A DNA stretch of 64,000 bases from positions 1-64,000 of the forward strand of contig NZ_NWUW01000019.1 in the NCBI RefSeq assembly GCF_002746455.1, given 5' to 3'. Source of the DNA: Bacillus fungorum (GTDB taxonomy: Bacteria; Bacillota; Bacilli; Bacillales; Bacillaceae_G). The notes under the pieces are model-generated. The model saw only the letters and a program-made list of their open reading frames with translations. It was not told where the DNA came from and did no database searches. Positions 45,070-52,052 of the stretch are shown here, piece after piece (within the stretch, counting starts at the first letter, position 1; the number at the start of each line of letters is the position of its first letter). A program made the position numbers and the translations under genes.

Positions 45070-45171
45070 TTACTTGTTTAATGTAGAAACAACAGATTTT
45101 GCATCGATTAGAGCGGAAAATACCATGCCCATTGTATGTAAGAAATTATTCGTTTTCATCGTGTTCATCAT
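45070..45171 (-). CDS. Small peptide X1 of cassette B (33 aa)
   Basis: AAAAGGAGCGGATCAAT precedes ATGATG. The peptide starts MMNTMKTNNFLHTMGMV and ends LIDAKSVVSTLNK. Upstream gene of a two-gene transcript with X2. It differs from the cassette C copy at five of 33 positions (K/I-type and A/S-type changes), with the core L-I-D-A-K-[SA]-V retained. No known family recognised. Confidence 0.83.
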   Translation of the reverse strand: MMNTMKTNNFLHTMGMVFSALIDAKSVVSTLNK

Positions 45172-45216
45172 ATTGATCCGCTCCTTTTCGAATAGTTGTT
45201 GTTTCTTTCTGACTTA

Positions 45217-45281
45217 ATTGTATGAAATATTTGGGGAAGTAACTATCGAATTAGCTTACAAGAAAATTACACTTTTGTAAG
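45217..45281 (-). promoter_or_regulatory. Peptide-cassette promoter, copy B
   Basis: Minus strand: CTTACA-AAAG-TGTAA, TTGTAAG, CTAATTCGATAGTTA, then 17 bp to TACAAT (plus-strand 45217-45222). Same geometry as the other seven copies. Confidence 0.82.
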
Positions 45282-45393
45282 AATTGAAATTTAACAATTA
45301 ATACTCAAAATTATTACCAACTCCTAAAACTTAGTGTTATAATCGTTGTAAGAGAATGATTATAATTCGGATATTCAGAAAGGAACGAAACAA

Positions 45394-45999
45394 ATGTATA
45401 AACCAATTACATTTTTGTTGAAATATATATTTAAAACAGCTGGGAAAGTAGAAGTGCAAGGAAGAGAAAAGTTACCAGAAGGTGGCCCATATGTTGTTGC
45501 ATGTACACATACAAGTTTTATGGATGTATTAATGTTAGCTACAGGGATGTACCCGACCCAAATTCATTACATGGCAAAAAAAGAGTTATTTGAAGGGAAG
45601 TTCAAAAATTGGTTCTTTAAAAATGTGAATGCATTCCCTGTAGATCGTGCGAATCCAGGACCTAGTACACTTAAAATTCCATCACGCCTATTAAAAGAAG
45701 GAAAAGTAGTAGGGATTTTTCCAAGTGGAACGAGATCAACAGAAGACGTTTCATTAAAAGCTGGTGCTGTTACGATTGCGCTTCGTTCTAACGTTCCGTT
45801 AGTACCGGCAGCTTATATTGGTCCATCAAGTGTAAAGGAATTGATAAAAGGGAAAAAGGCGCAATTGATTTTTGGAGACCCGATTCAAATTGATGCCGGA
45901 GAACAAATAGATCGAAAAACAGCTATGAAAATGATGACAGATCAATTAAATGAGAAGTTTGAGGAGCTAAAGGAAACTTTGCAATCACATCAAAAGTAA
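45394..45999 (+). CDS. plsC: 1-acyl-glycerol-3-phosphate acyltransferase
   Basis: A 201-residue PlsC-type acyltransferase making phosphatidic acid for membrane lipids. The catalytic HX4D is H39-TSFM-D44, and the glycerol-phosphate motif is FPSGTRS (109-115; most relatives have FPEGTRS). The N-terminus KPITFLLKYIFKTAG is amphipathic and probably membrane-bound. The start follows GAAAGGAACGAAACA. It is flanked on both sides by duplicated terminator-plus-peptide cassettes (B and C) on the opposite strand. Confidence 0.93.
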   Translation: MYKPITFLLKYIFKTAGKVEVQGREKLPEGGPYVVACTHTSFMDVLMLATGMYPTQIHYMAKKELFEGKFKNWFFKNVNAFPVDRANPGPSTLKIPSRLLKEGKVVGIFPSGTRSTEDVSLKAGAVTIALRSNVPLVPAAYIGPSSVKELIKGKKAQLIFGDPIQIDAGEQIDRKTAMKMMTDQLNEKFEELKETLQSHQK

Positions 46000-46000
46000 G

Positions 46001-46035
46001 AAAAGACGACCGGGCATAGACGGTCGTCTTTTCTA
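46001..46035. terminator. Terminator GACGACCG type, copy 2
   Basis: AAAAGACGACCG-GGCATAGA-CGGTCGTCTTTT directly after plsC; duplicate of the hairpin at 44899-44935. Confidence 0.92.
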
Positions 46036-46073
46036 TTACTATTTATAATAAAGGGGAAAGGGGGACACAAAAT

Positions 46074-46169
46074 TTATACAAGCGTAGCGGCGTAAATAAA
46101 AGCAGTAAGAAGAATCGAGCCACTAGCTAATCCTACAAAATCTAATTTGTTAAAAGTGATGTTATTCAT
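46074..46169 (-). CDS. Small hydrophobic peptide X2 of cassette C (31 aa)
   Basis: A 31-codon gene starting MNNITFNKLDF with one membrane-length segment (FVGLASGSILLTAFIYAATL). AAGGAGACTGCATG stands before the ATG. Near-identical to cassette B X2 although the DNA differs by several silent changes, which supports it being translated. Confidence 0.82.
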   Translation of the reverse strand: MNNITFNKLDFVGLASGSILLTAFIYAATLV

Positions 46170-46181
46170 CATGCAGTCTCC

Positions 46182-46283
46182 TTACTTGTTTAATGTAGAA
46201 GCAACAGCTTTTGCATCGATAAGAGCGGAAAATACCATGCCCATTGTATTGAAGAAATTGTTTATTTTCATTGTGTTCATCAT
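46182..46283 (-). CDS. Small peptide X1 of cassette C (33 aa)
   Basis: AAAAGGAGCGGATTCAT precedes ATGATG. The peptide starts MMNTMKINNFFNTMGMV and ends LIDAKAVASTLNK. Two-gene unit with X2, 12 nt apart. Core conserved with cassettes A, B and E. No family recognised. Confidence 0.83.
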   Translation of the reverse strand: MMNTMKINNFFNTMGMVFSALIDAKAVASTLNK

Positions 46284-46333
46284 ATGAATCCGCTCCTTTT
46301 CGAGTAGTTGTTGCCCTTTTTCTGACTTAATTG

Positions 46334-46394
46334 TATGAAATATTGCGGAGAGTAACTATCGAATTAGCTTACAGGAAAATTACACTTTTGTAAG
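46334..46394 (-). promoter_or_regulatory. Peptide-cassette promoter, copy C
   Basis: Minus strand: CTTACA-AAAG-TGTAA, CTGTAAG, CTAATTCGATAGTTA, 17 bp, then TACAAT. Nearly the same sequence as copy B. Confidence 0.82.
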
Positions 46395-46474
46395 AAAAAC
46401 GAATGAAGTTGTAATGATAAGAAGATTTGACATATGTTCATGGGATTCATTAAGTTAAAAGTAGAGGTGAGTGT

Positions 46475-47452
46475 ATGGCTAATATTAAAGATATCGCAAA
46501 GATGGCGGGGGTTTCCGTTACGACTGTTTCGAGGGTGCTAAATAATCATCCGTATGTAAGTGAAGAAAAGAGGAAAGCGGTTATAGAGATAGTTGAGAAG
46601 TTGAATTACTCACAAAACGCAAATGCTGTTCATTTATCAAAAGGAAAGACGAATATTGTTGGTGTAATTCTACCTTACATTAATCACCCGAGCTTCGATG
46701 CAATGGTAGGGGGAATGATGGAGGGAGCGTTAACTCATAATTACAGGGTACTACTTTGCCAAACGAATTATAATAAAAAAGAAGAAATAAAAAGTTTACA
46801 TATGTTAAAAACGAAACAATTGGATGGTCTTATTATTTGTTCTCGTGCGAATGAATGGGAAACGATAGAGCCGTATGCTTCTTACGGCACAATAATTGCT
46901 TGTGAAGATAATGATATTTCAAATATCTCAAGTGTATATACGAATCATTCAGCAGCTTTCCGGTTAGGAATGAATCACCTTATTGAAAAAGGTTATAAAA
47001 AAATCGGTTATTGTACGGGAAGGAAATTAGGACCGAGTAGTCAAAAGCGTTTTGATGTTTATAAACAACGATTGCAATCTATAGATGAAGAAGTGAATGA
47101 AGAGTGGATTTTCACAGAATGTTTTACATTAGAAGATGGTGTGAAAGTGGCTCATAAATTAAAGGGGATGCAGGATCTTCCCGAAGCATTAATAGTAGCG
47201 GGAGATGAAGTTGCAATCGGAGTTATGACGGAAGTTGAAAAATTAGGTATTCGAGTTCCTGAGGATTTAGCGATTATTGGTTTGGATAACCAACCTATTT
47301 CGCAAGTGTTGCAGTTGACAACGATTGATCAAAATTTGAAGGGGATAGGGAAAGCGGCTTTTGAAATGTTTTACCGGCAAATAAGTGACGAGAGTTCTAA
47401 ACAAGAAAAGGTGGAAATTCCATACGAACTTGTGGAACGCTCTACAGTTTAA
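46475..47452 (+). CDS. LacI-family transcriptional regulator
   Basis: A 325-residue LacI/GalR repressor: HTH IKDIAKMAGVSVTTVSRVLN with hinge helix, then a periplasmic-binding-protein-like sugar domain (IVGVILPYINHPSFDAMVGG, LIVAGDEVAIGVMTEVEKLG). No sugar genes are adjacent. The next gene, a PH-domain protein, has a 12-bp palindrome GAAACGCGTTTC between its -35 and -10, a plausible operator for this protein. The start follows AGAGGTGAGTGT. Confidence 0.92.
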   Translation: MANIKDIAKMAGVSVTTVSRVLNNHPYVSEEKRKAVIEIVEKLNYSQNANAVHLSKGKTNIVGVILPYINHPSFDAMVGGMMEGALTHNYRVLLCQTNYNKKEEIKSLHMLKTKQLDGLIICSRANEWETIEPYASYGTIIACEDNDISNISSVYTNHSAAFRLGMNHLIEKGYKKIGYCTGRKLGPSSQKRFDVYKQRLQSIDEEVNEEWIFTECFTLEDGVKVAHKLKGMQDLPEALIVAGDEVAIGVMTEVEKLGIRVPEDLAIIGLDNQPISQVLQLTTIDQNLKGIGKAAFEMFYRQISDESSKQEKVEIPYELVERSTV

Positions 47453-47453
47453 T

Positions 47454-47496
47454 TTTAATCCGTTATGTGTACATCACATAACGGATTATTTTTTTG
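47454..47496 (+). terminator. Terminator after the LacI-type gene
   Basis: AATCCGTTATGTG-TACAT-CACATAACGGATT followed by a T run. Confidence 0.93.
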
Positions 47497-47504
47497 AAAT
47501 ATCT

Positions 47505-47533
47505 TTGACAGGAAACGCGTTTCATACTTTATA
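47505..47533 (+). promoter_or_regulatory. Promoter with LacI-type palindrome
   Basis: TTGACA (47505-47510), 17 bp, TTTATA (47528-47533). The spacer holds the perfect palindrome GAAACGCGTTTC (47512-47523). The centre is GC, so it is not a canonical CcpA cre site. Confidence 0.7.
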
Positions 47534-47599
47534 AAGAAGTTAAACCGGTTTGTAACAATCCATGGATTCTTTTCAAGAATAATATTTGGAGGGATATGC

Positions 47600-47929
47600 A
47601 TGAATGAACTTTTTTTAAGTATGAAAAAGTATATAGAGGATGACGAAAAGATTTTAGCCTTTGTAGTAGGGGTCTTTGAGAAGGATAATTTTACGTTATC
47701 GTATCAACATGGGGTTTTTGTAGCTACTACTAGACGTCTCCTGTTTTACGGGAAACTTCCCTATTATCCTACAACATTTAAAGATTATTCATATTTGCAT
47801 ATAGATAGCATAGATTTTCATCCGCATTTCGAATTTATTTGTAATCATGAAACCATTCGAGCTAAGCATATTCAGAAAGGGAATGTGGAGCGATTTGTCC
47901 GTACAGTGAGAACAAATATGAATAATTAA
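47600..47929 (+). CDS. PH-domain protein (YokE-like)
   Basis: A 109-residue soluble protein made of a single bacterial PH-like domain; EKILAFVVGVFEKDNFTLSY, GVFVATTRRLLFYGKLP and YSYLHIDSIDFHPHFEF fit the YokE-like bPH pattern (ATTRRLLF is the hallmark). Function unknown. The start follows TTGGAGGGATATGC. It has its own promoter with a LacI-type operator and lies next to a LacI-family gene. Confidence 0.8.
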   Translation: MNELFLSMKKYIEDDEKILAFVVGVFEKDNFTLSYQHGVFVATTRRLLFYGKLPYYPTTFKDYSYLHIDSIDFHPHFEFICNHETIRAKHIQKGNVERFVRTVRTNMNN

Positions 47930-48047
47930 TCACCCCTTTGTTTAAACATAATATCTCGATCTTTAAGAGGTAAAATGCGGAATAAAAACCACTTCTAAAC
48001 CTCTAGGAGATAGTGATACAATGTCAAATGGGGGGAGGGTATGAACT

Positions 48048-48884
48048 ATGGTTAATCAACGTATAAAGGAAATAACACTAATTACAATTGGTTCATTATT
48101 ATTCGCAATTGGTATTAATTACTTTGCAATTCCAAACCGTTTATCGGAAGGTGGAATTATTGGTTTAACGGTTGTTACGTACTACTTATTTGATTGGTCA
48201 CCAGGGATTGTGAACTTTGCTATAAATGCAATTTTACTAGCTATTGGTTATAAGTTTTTTGATAAAAAAACGATGGTTTATACAATTTTAGGAATTGTAG
48301 AAACATCCTTGTTTTTATATGTTACAGAACATATTGAGTATCATGTAAATAGTGATACGCTATTAGCAGCTTTATTTGCTGGTTTGTTTGTGGGTATCGG
48401 ATTAGGCTGTATGTTCAAAGCTGGAGGTACATCAGGAGGATCGGCAATTTTAGCACGGTTAGCAAATCAATATTTAGGGTGGAGCGTTGGTAAAGGCGTA
48501 CTTATTATTGATATCGTTGTAATTGCTGGTTCTGTATTTATAATAGGACAAGAAAAAGCGATGTACACACTTGTTGCAGTATTCATCGGAGCGAAAGTGA
48601 TTGATTTCATTGTAGAAGGAATGGATACAAAAACGGCTGTCACAATCATTTCAAATCAACCAGACTTAATACGTGAGGCTATTACGAAAAACATGACACG
48701 CGGTGTCACTGTATTAGAAGGACGCGGCGGATATACTGGTAAAAATAAAGAAGTTTTATATGTTGTAATTAATAAACAAGAGCTTGTTAAGTTAAAGCAA
48801 GTTATTAGCCGAGTAGATGAAGATGCTTTCGTTGTTATTCACGATGTGCGTGATGTACTTGGTGGTGGCTTTAAAGCGAGCTAA
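48048..48884 (+). CDS. YitT family membrane protein
   Basis: A 278-residue protein with five to six TMs (ITLITIGSLLFAIGINYFAI, GLFVGIGLGCMFKAGGTSGG) followed by a C-terminal cytoplasmic DUF2179 domain (KNMTRGVTVLEGRGGYTGKN, YVVINKQELVKLKQVISRVD). YitT proteins are common in Bacillus; transported substrate unknown. The start at 48048 is 8 nt after GGGGGGAGGG; an ATG 7 nt earlier is out of frame and closes at once. Confidence 0.92.
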   Translation: MVNQRIKEITLITIGSLLFAIGINYFAIPNRLSEGGIIGLTVVTYYLFDWSPGIVNFAINAILLAIGYKFFDKKTMVYTILGIVETSLFLYVTEHIEYHVNSDTLLAALFAGLFVGIGLGCMFKAGGTSGGSAILARLANQYLGWSVGKGVLIIDIVVIAGSVFIIGQEKAMYTLVAVFIGAKVIDFIVEGMDTKTAVTIISNQPDLIREAITKNMTRGVTVLEGRGGYTGKNKEVLYVVINKQELVKLKQVISRVDEDAFVVIHDVRDVLGGGFKAS

Positions 48885-48919
48885 AAGGTGAACGAGTAAA
48901 TTCGTTCACCTTTTTTTAT
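48883..48919 (+). terminator. Terminator after the YitT gene
   Basis: AAAAGGTGAACGA-GTAAAT-TCGTTCACCTTTTTTT. The next promoter element starts within two bases. Confidence 0.94.
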
Positions 48920-48920
48920 T

Positions 48921-48985
48921 CTTACAAAAATGTAAGTGTAGTGTAATGAGATTCAATAGTAGATTTTATTCCTTCTTTTTAAAAT
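48921..48985 (+). promoter_or_regulatory. Peptide-cassette-type promoter before the YxeA gene
   Basis: CTTACA-AAAA-TGTAAG, TGTAGT, GTAATG, ATTCAATAGTAG, then exactly 17 bp to TAAAAT (48980-48985). This copy shows the same module on the plus strand in front of a YxeA-family gene. Confidence 0.78.
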
Positions 48986-49022
48986 GGATGTATATATATC
49001 CTGCAGAGGAGGAATGTTTATT

Positions 49023-49379
49023 ATGAAGAAAAAAATGATCACTACTATAATAGCGATACTAGTGATAGTAGTAATGTTACTGCCTACGAAACTTGGGCCA
49101 GTTATCGATAAATATAATCCGCTTTATAAGACGAAAGAATACTATACGGTTGTAAATACAATTGGTCAACATGTTGGTGATGAGTGGTATGAATATGAAT
49201 TTATTGCATTTGACGAACGTGGAAGAGAACAAAAAATAAAGAAGACTGTTAAGCATATGTTAAAGAGAGATGAAGCATTAAAGGTGTACGCAAAAGGACG
49301 CTACGGCGAGTCAATTGAAGAAATTGAAGCTGTAAATATTCCTATTAAAGCGAAGAGTAAACTTTTAGCGATGAGATAG
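49023..49379 (+). CDS. YxeA-family protein (DUF1093)
   Basis: A 118-residue secreted or anchored protein: signal-like hydrophobic N-terminus (MITTIIAILVIVVMLLP) and a small domain with YNPLYKTKEYYTVVNTIG and WYEYEFIAFDERGREQKIKK, the YxeA/DUF1093 pattern. In B. subtilis yxeA is the last gene of the yxdJKLM-yxeA operon, a BceRS-BceAB-like peptide-antibiotic sensing module. That fits the BceR-type operator in front of this gene. The start at 49023 lies 9 nt after AGAGGAGGA. Confidence 0.82.
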   Translation: MKKKMITTIIAILVIVVMLLPTKLGPVIDKYNPLYKTKEYYTVVNTIGQHVGDEWYEYEFIAFDERGREQKIKKTVKHMLKRDEALKVYAKGRYGESIEEIEAVNIPIKAKSKLLAMR

Positions 49380-49444
49380 CGGGATATACCCCTACCTATT
49401 TTTTGTCGAAAATAAAAATACTAGGTATGGGTATTTTAGAGTTC

Positions 49445-49487
49445 GTAAAAAAGGCCTTAGTCCATGTGGACTAAGGCCTTTTTTATT
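49445..49487 (+). terminator. Terminator after the YxeA gene
   Basis: AAAAAAGGCCTTAGTCC-ATGT-GGACTAAGGCCTTTTTT. It also faces the relic cassette D on the minus strand. Confidence 0.94.
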
Positions 49488-49505
49488 ATATAAAGGGGAA
49501 GGGGG

Positions 49506-49590
49506 TACATTGTAGTAGCATGAGTGAAAGGTATAAGAAGAGTAGCTACTAGCAATGTAATTTGGTTATGTGAGTGTTCTTCTTATTTGG
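49506..49590 (-). pseudogene. Decayed peptide cassette D
   Basis: Behind promoter copy D-minus the DNA resembles cassettes B and C (CAAATAAGAAGAAC for CAAATAAGGAG, CAAATTACATTGCTAGTAGC for the X2 body, and the trailing GTACCCCCTTCCCC), but X1 is absent and no frame of the X2 type is open. I read it as a relic of an X1-X2 cassette; alignment by eye only. Confidence 0.4.
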
Positions 49591-49606
49591 CTTACTTTCC
49601 AACTAT

Positions 49607-49720
49607 ATTGTACGAAATATAGATAAGGAAAACTATCGAATTACATTACGCATAGCTTACAAACATGTAAGCCTTCTGTAATGTAATTCGATAGTTAAAA
49701 GATAGTAAATTTAATATAGT
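49607..49720. promoter_or_regulatory. Bidirectional peptide-cassette promoter D
   Basis: A 66-bp palindromic element at 49631-49696: 19-bp perfect arms AACTATCGAATTACATTAC and GTAATGTAATTCGATAGTT enclose one CTTACA-AACA-TGTAAG box. On the minus strand TAGTTT is 17 bp from TACAAT (plus-strand 49607-49612); on the plus strand TAGTTA is 17 bp from TATAGT (49715-49720). One operator thus serves two divergent promoters. Confidence 0.82.
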
Positions 49721-49726
49721 ATAAGT

Positions 49727-49831
49727 AGAAAGTCTAATGTATTACTTTCTGTTTGTAATGTAATGTAATGAAGAATAAAAAACCAACTACTTTTTAATAG
49801 CCCTCATCTGTATGTAGATGGGGCTCTTTTT
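49727..49831 (+). ncRNA. Possible short non-coding transcript from promoter D
   Basis: From the plus-strand D promoter a transcript of about 105 nt would end at the hairpin AGCCCTCATCT-GTATGT-AGATGGGGCT plus T run (49799-49831). It holds no frame longer than nine codons and no ribosome binding site, so it may be a small RNA or an emptied cassette. Inferred from promoter and terminator only. Confidence 0.4.
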
Positions 49832-49832
49832 A
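49799..49832 (+). terminator. Terminator of the D-plus transcript
   Basis: AGCCCTCATCT and AGATGGGGCT form a stem followed by CTTTTT; located 6 bp before the next promoter element. Confidence 0.85.
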
Positions 49833-49837
49833 TAAAC

Positions 49838-49902
49838 CTTACAACATTGTAAGGTTTACGTAAGTTAATTCGATAGTAAATTTGTCATATTTTTTGCATA
49901 AT
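49838..49902 (+). promoter_or_regulatory. Peptide-cassette promoter, copy F
   Basis: CTTACA-ACAT-TGTAAG (extended to AAACCTTACA/TGTAAGGTTT), GTTTAC, GTAAG, TTAATTCGATAGTAA, then 17 bp to CATAAT (49897-49902). It drives the 37-aa peptide gene. Confidence 0.82.
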
Positions 49903-49956
49903 AGATACAAATAAATGAAAATAATTAGGGATTTAGTAAGAAGGGAGAAAAATGGG

Positions 49957-50070
49957 ATGCGTAAAGAAGAAGTAGTGAAGTTTCCAATTAAAGATTTCTG
50001 TAGCTACTTTACTGTTGCCGTAGTATGTATTGGATTATTTGATATCATAACAAACTTAATTGTTAAATAA
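49957..50070 (+). CDS. Small membrane peptide (37 aa)
   Basis: ATG 49957 lies 8 nt after AAGGGAG. The 37-residue product has a charged start (MRKEEVVKFPIKDF) and one hydrophobic segment (YFTVAVVCIGLFDIITNLIV) ending in Lys. It is not similar to X1 or X2 but uses the same promoter type. A strong terminator follows 11 bp later, so the transcript carries this gene only. An overlapping ATG at 49952 gives only seven codons. Confidence 0.78.
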   Translation: MRKEEVVKFPIKDFCSYFTVAVVCIGLFDIITNLIVK

Positions 50071-50079
50071 CATAGATGA

Positions 50080-50116
50080 TAAAACAAGAAGGGAGATCCT
50101 TTCTTGTTTTTTTTTA
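50080..50116 (+). terminator. Terminator after the 37-aa peptide gene
   Basis: AAAACAAGAAGGG-AGAT-CCTTTCTTGTTTT with a ten-base T run. Confidence 0.93.
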
Positions 50117-50129
50117 TGGAGGAATAAAG

Positions 50130-50455
50130 ATGAAATAGATCGATAGCCATATACATGTGGATCAATATAAAGATGAAGAGAAAAGTAGATTACTTCAAGA
50201 TGTGGAAAATAGCAAAGAGATAAAGGGGCTTATTGCGGTATCTATGAATTATCAATCATGTAAAGAAACTTTATCTTTAGCAAAGCAATATCCTTTTGTA
50301 CATCCAGCAATAGGTTTTCATCCGGAGCAACCAATTCATAAAAAAGAATGTGAGCAAATCTATAAATTAATAGAAGATCATGTAGAGGATATAGTAGCAA
50401 TTGGTGAAGTAGGCTTACCGTATTATTTAAGGAAAGAAGATGAAAGGATAGGAGA
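50130..50455 (+). pseudogene. TatD-family hydrolase remnant
   Basis: ATG 50130 behind GGAGGAATAAAG is followed at codon 3 by TAG, then the frame reads IDSHIHVDQYKDEEKSRLL, FVHPAIGFHPEQP and IVAIGEVGLPYYLRKEDERI: the N-terminal third of a TatD metal-dependent hydrolase (HxH and GEVGL metal ligands present). The TAG replaces what is normally Gln or similar in MKxIDSH. After DERI the similarity ends and the frame runs into the following lipoprotein, so the 3' two thirds are deleted. Confidence 0.82.
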
Positions 50456-50546
50456 GTTACTCTTATCTTTTTTATTATGGATATCTTTTCTAATATTTTC
50501 TATAATTTATGATGTGTGTAATTTGATGAAGGAAGTAGGGGAGAAA

Positions 50547-52052
50547 ATGGGGAAAGCATATAAAAAAATAGCTATTACAATGATAGTCGGTGCACTTTCA
50601 CTTGCAGCTTTTGGGTGTGAAGCAGAAAAAAAGGTTATAAACCCAAACACAACACAAGAAAAGAAGGAAGAACAAATTGATCCAGTAGTTGAAAAACAGA
50701 TGAAAGAAAATGAGAAAAATGGGAATACGGTTGGAAACAGTTCTAATAAAGGGAAGATGGCAGAGAGCAATGGATGGGTTTACTATGCGGTAAATGGTGA
50801 TAAAAATACAGGAGGCATTTATCGTACGAAAGATCAATTTCAGACTTCGGAACGTGTAGTGGAAGGTGTAAATGCTTCTTACATAAATATAAAAAACAAA
50901 GTTTTATATTTTATTCATACGGATGAAGATAAGAATGCGGGATTATCTTCTTTAATGAAGTACGATATATCTAACAAAAAGTTAGATACGTTAAAAGCGG
51001 ATACGAATTATGTTTATATAAAAGATCAAACTTTATTTTATCCGAAAAAATATTCTGAGCATGGTGGTTTTGATATTGTAGGGATCGCAAAAATGGATTT
51101 GAAGACGGGACAGGAAGAAGAAGCGGCATTTAAAAATTCTGGTTGGTCTCAAACGATAGATGATAGTATTCTACATTGGAATAAAAATCGTGGAACACAA
51201 GTGACAAAAGATAATAAAACTTGGTCAAAAGAAAATTATGCAACAATATCTAGTGCTACGTATAATAATGAAAAATTATATGCTGTTGTCGACTTTTCGT
51301 TACCTTTTGAAACAAATCAAGCTGAGCACGGCATATATGAAATAGACGTTCAACAAAATAATGAAAAGTTATTGGTAAAGGATGCCTTGCAGATGAATGT
51401 GAAAGGGGATACTTTTTATTATTTAAAAAAGGATGGAGTATATAAGAAGAAAATGAATGGTGGAAATGAAAAAGTAATTTATAATAAAGCGGTTGAACCA
51501 ACTAAATCCTATTTATATTTTGTAGCAGGAGATATGTACCTCTATACAGATAATGGAACGATTTTGAATTTAGATACAAAGAATTCAAATGAAGTACAAG
51601 ATAAGAAACTAGCAGATGATGTTATGTTACAGAAAGTATGGAATGCACAGAAGGAACTTACTAATATTCAAATGGCTGCACTAACAAGAAACCCAAAACG
51701 AGTAGGGGATTTTTCATATGGGGAATTAGTGAATCCTATTTATAATACGAAGGATGCTTTAGAGACTACGATATCTACGTACTTCTCAAAATCATTTATA
51801 GCAGAGTATATGAAGAGTAAGTATATGAAAGAGTTAAATGGAAAAATGCACTATGCTATTGGAGATCCAGGGTCAAAAGCAGCAACTAAATTTACAAAAA
51901 TTATTTCTGCCGATTTAAAGGATGGGAAAATAAAAGCGCAGGTAGAAACGTATAATGACTATGATAATGTAACGGAAAAAGTAGAAGTTGAATTTGTTTA
52001 TGAAAATAATCAATGGGTTATTAATAACATGCCACGTTTTGGTTTAAGTTAG
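50547..52052 (+). CDS. Large lipoprotein with DUF5050-like repeats
   Basis: A 501-residue lipoprotein: signal peptide with lipobox LAAFGC (Cys24) and a beta-rich body with recurring segments such as GWVYYAVNGDKNTGGIYRTK, LFYPKKYSEHGGFDIVGIAK and DGVYKKKMNGG, which look like a DUF5050/propeller-like surface domain; the C-terminal 130 residues form a separate domain (VETYNDYDNVTEKVEVEFVY). Start at 50547 follows AGGGGAGAAA; the open frame continues upstream into TatD remains and should not be annotated as a fusion. Function unknown. Confidence 0.78.
   Translation: MGKAYKKIAITMIVGALSLAAFGCEAEKKVINPNTTQEKKEEQIDPVVEKQMKENEKNGNTVGNSSNKGKMAESNGWVYYAVNGDKNTGGIYRTKDQFQTSERVVEGVNASYINIKNKVLYFIHTDEDKNAGLSSLMKYDISNKKLDTLKADTNYVYIKDQTLFYPKKYSEHGGFDIVGIAKMDLKTGQEEEAAFKNSGWSQTIDDSILHWNKNRGTQVTKDNKTWSKENYATISSATYNNEKLYAVVDFSLPFETNQAEHGIYEIDVQQNNEKLLVKDALQMNVKGDTFYYLKKDGVYKKKMNGGNEKVIYNKAVEPTKSYLYFVAGDMYLYTDNGTILNLDTKNSNEVQDKKLADDVMLQKVWNAQKELTNIQMAALTRNPKRVGDFSYGELVNPIYNTKDALETTISTYFSKSFIAEYMKSKYMKELNGKMHYAIGDPGSKAATKFTKIISADLKDGKIKAQVETYNDYDNVTEKVEVEFVYENNQWVINNMPRFGLS

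Noticed and set aside
47512..47523. GAAACGCGTTTC as a CcpA cre site
   Set aside because: The symmetric centre is GC and not CG, so it does not fit the cre consensus register; a LacI-family operator is still likely.
49385..49436. ATACCCCTACCTA...TAGGTATGGGTAT as a metal-responsive operator after the YxeA gene
   Set aside because: The arms pair imperfectly over a long loop downstream of the gene; it is more likely a weak hairpin before the real terminator at 49445.
50157..50546. The long frame that fuses TatD remains with the lipoprotein
   Set aside because: The lipoprotein has its own AGGGGAG site, ATG and signal peptide at 50547; a lipobox 150 residues inside a protein makes no sense.
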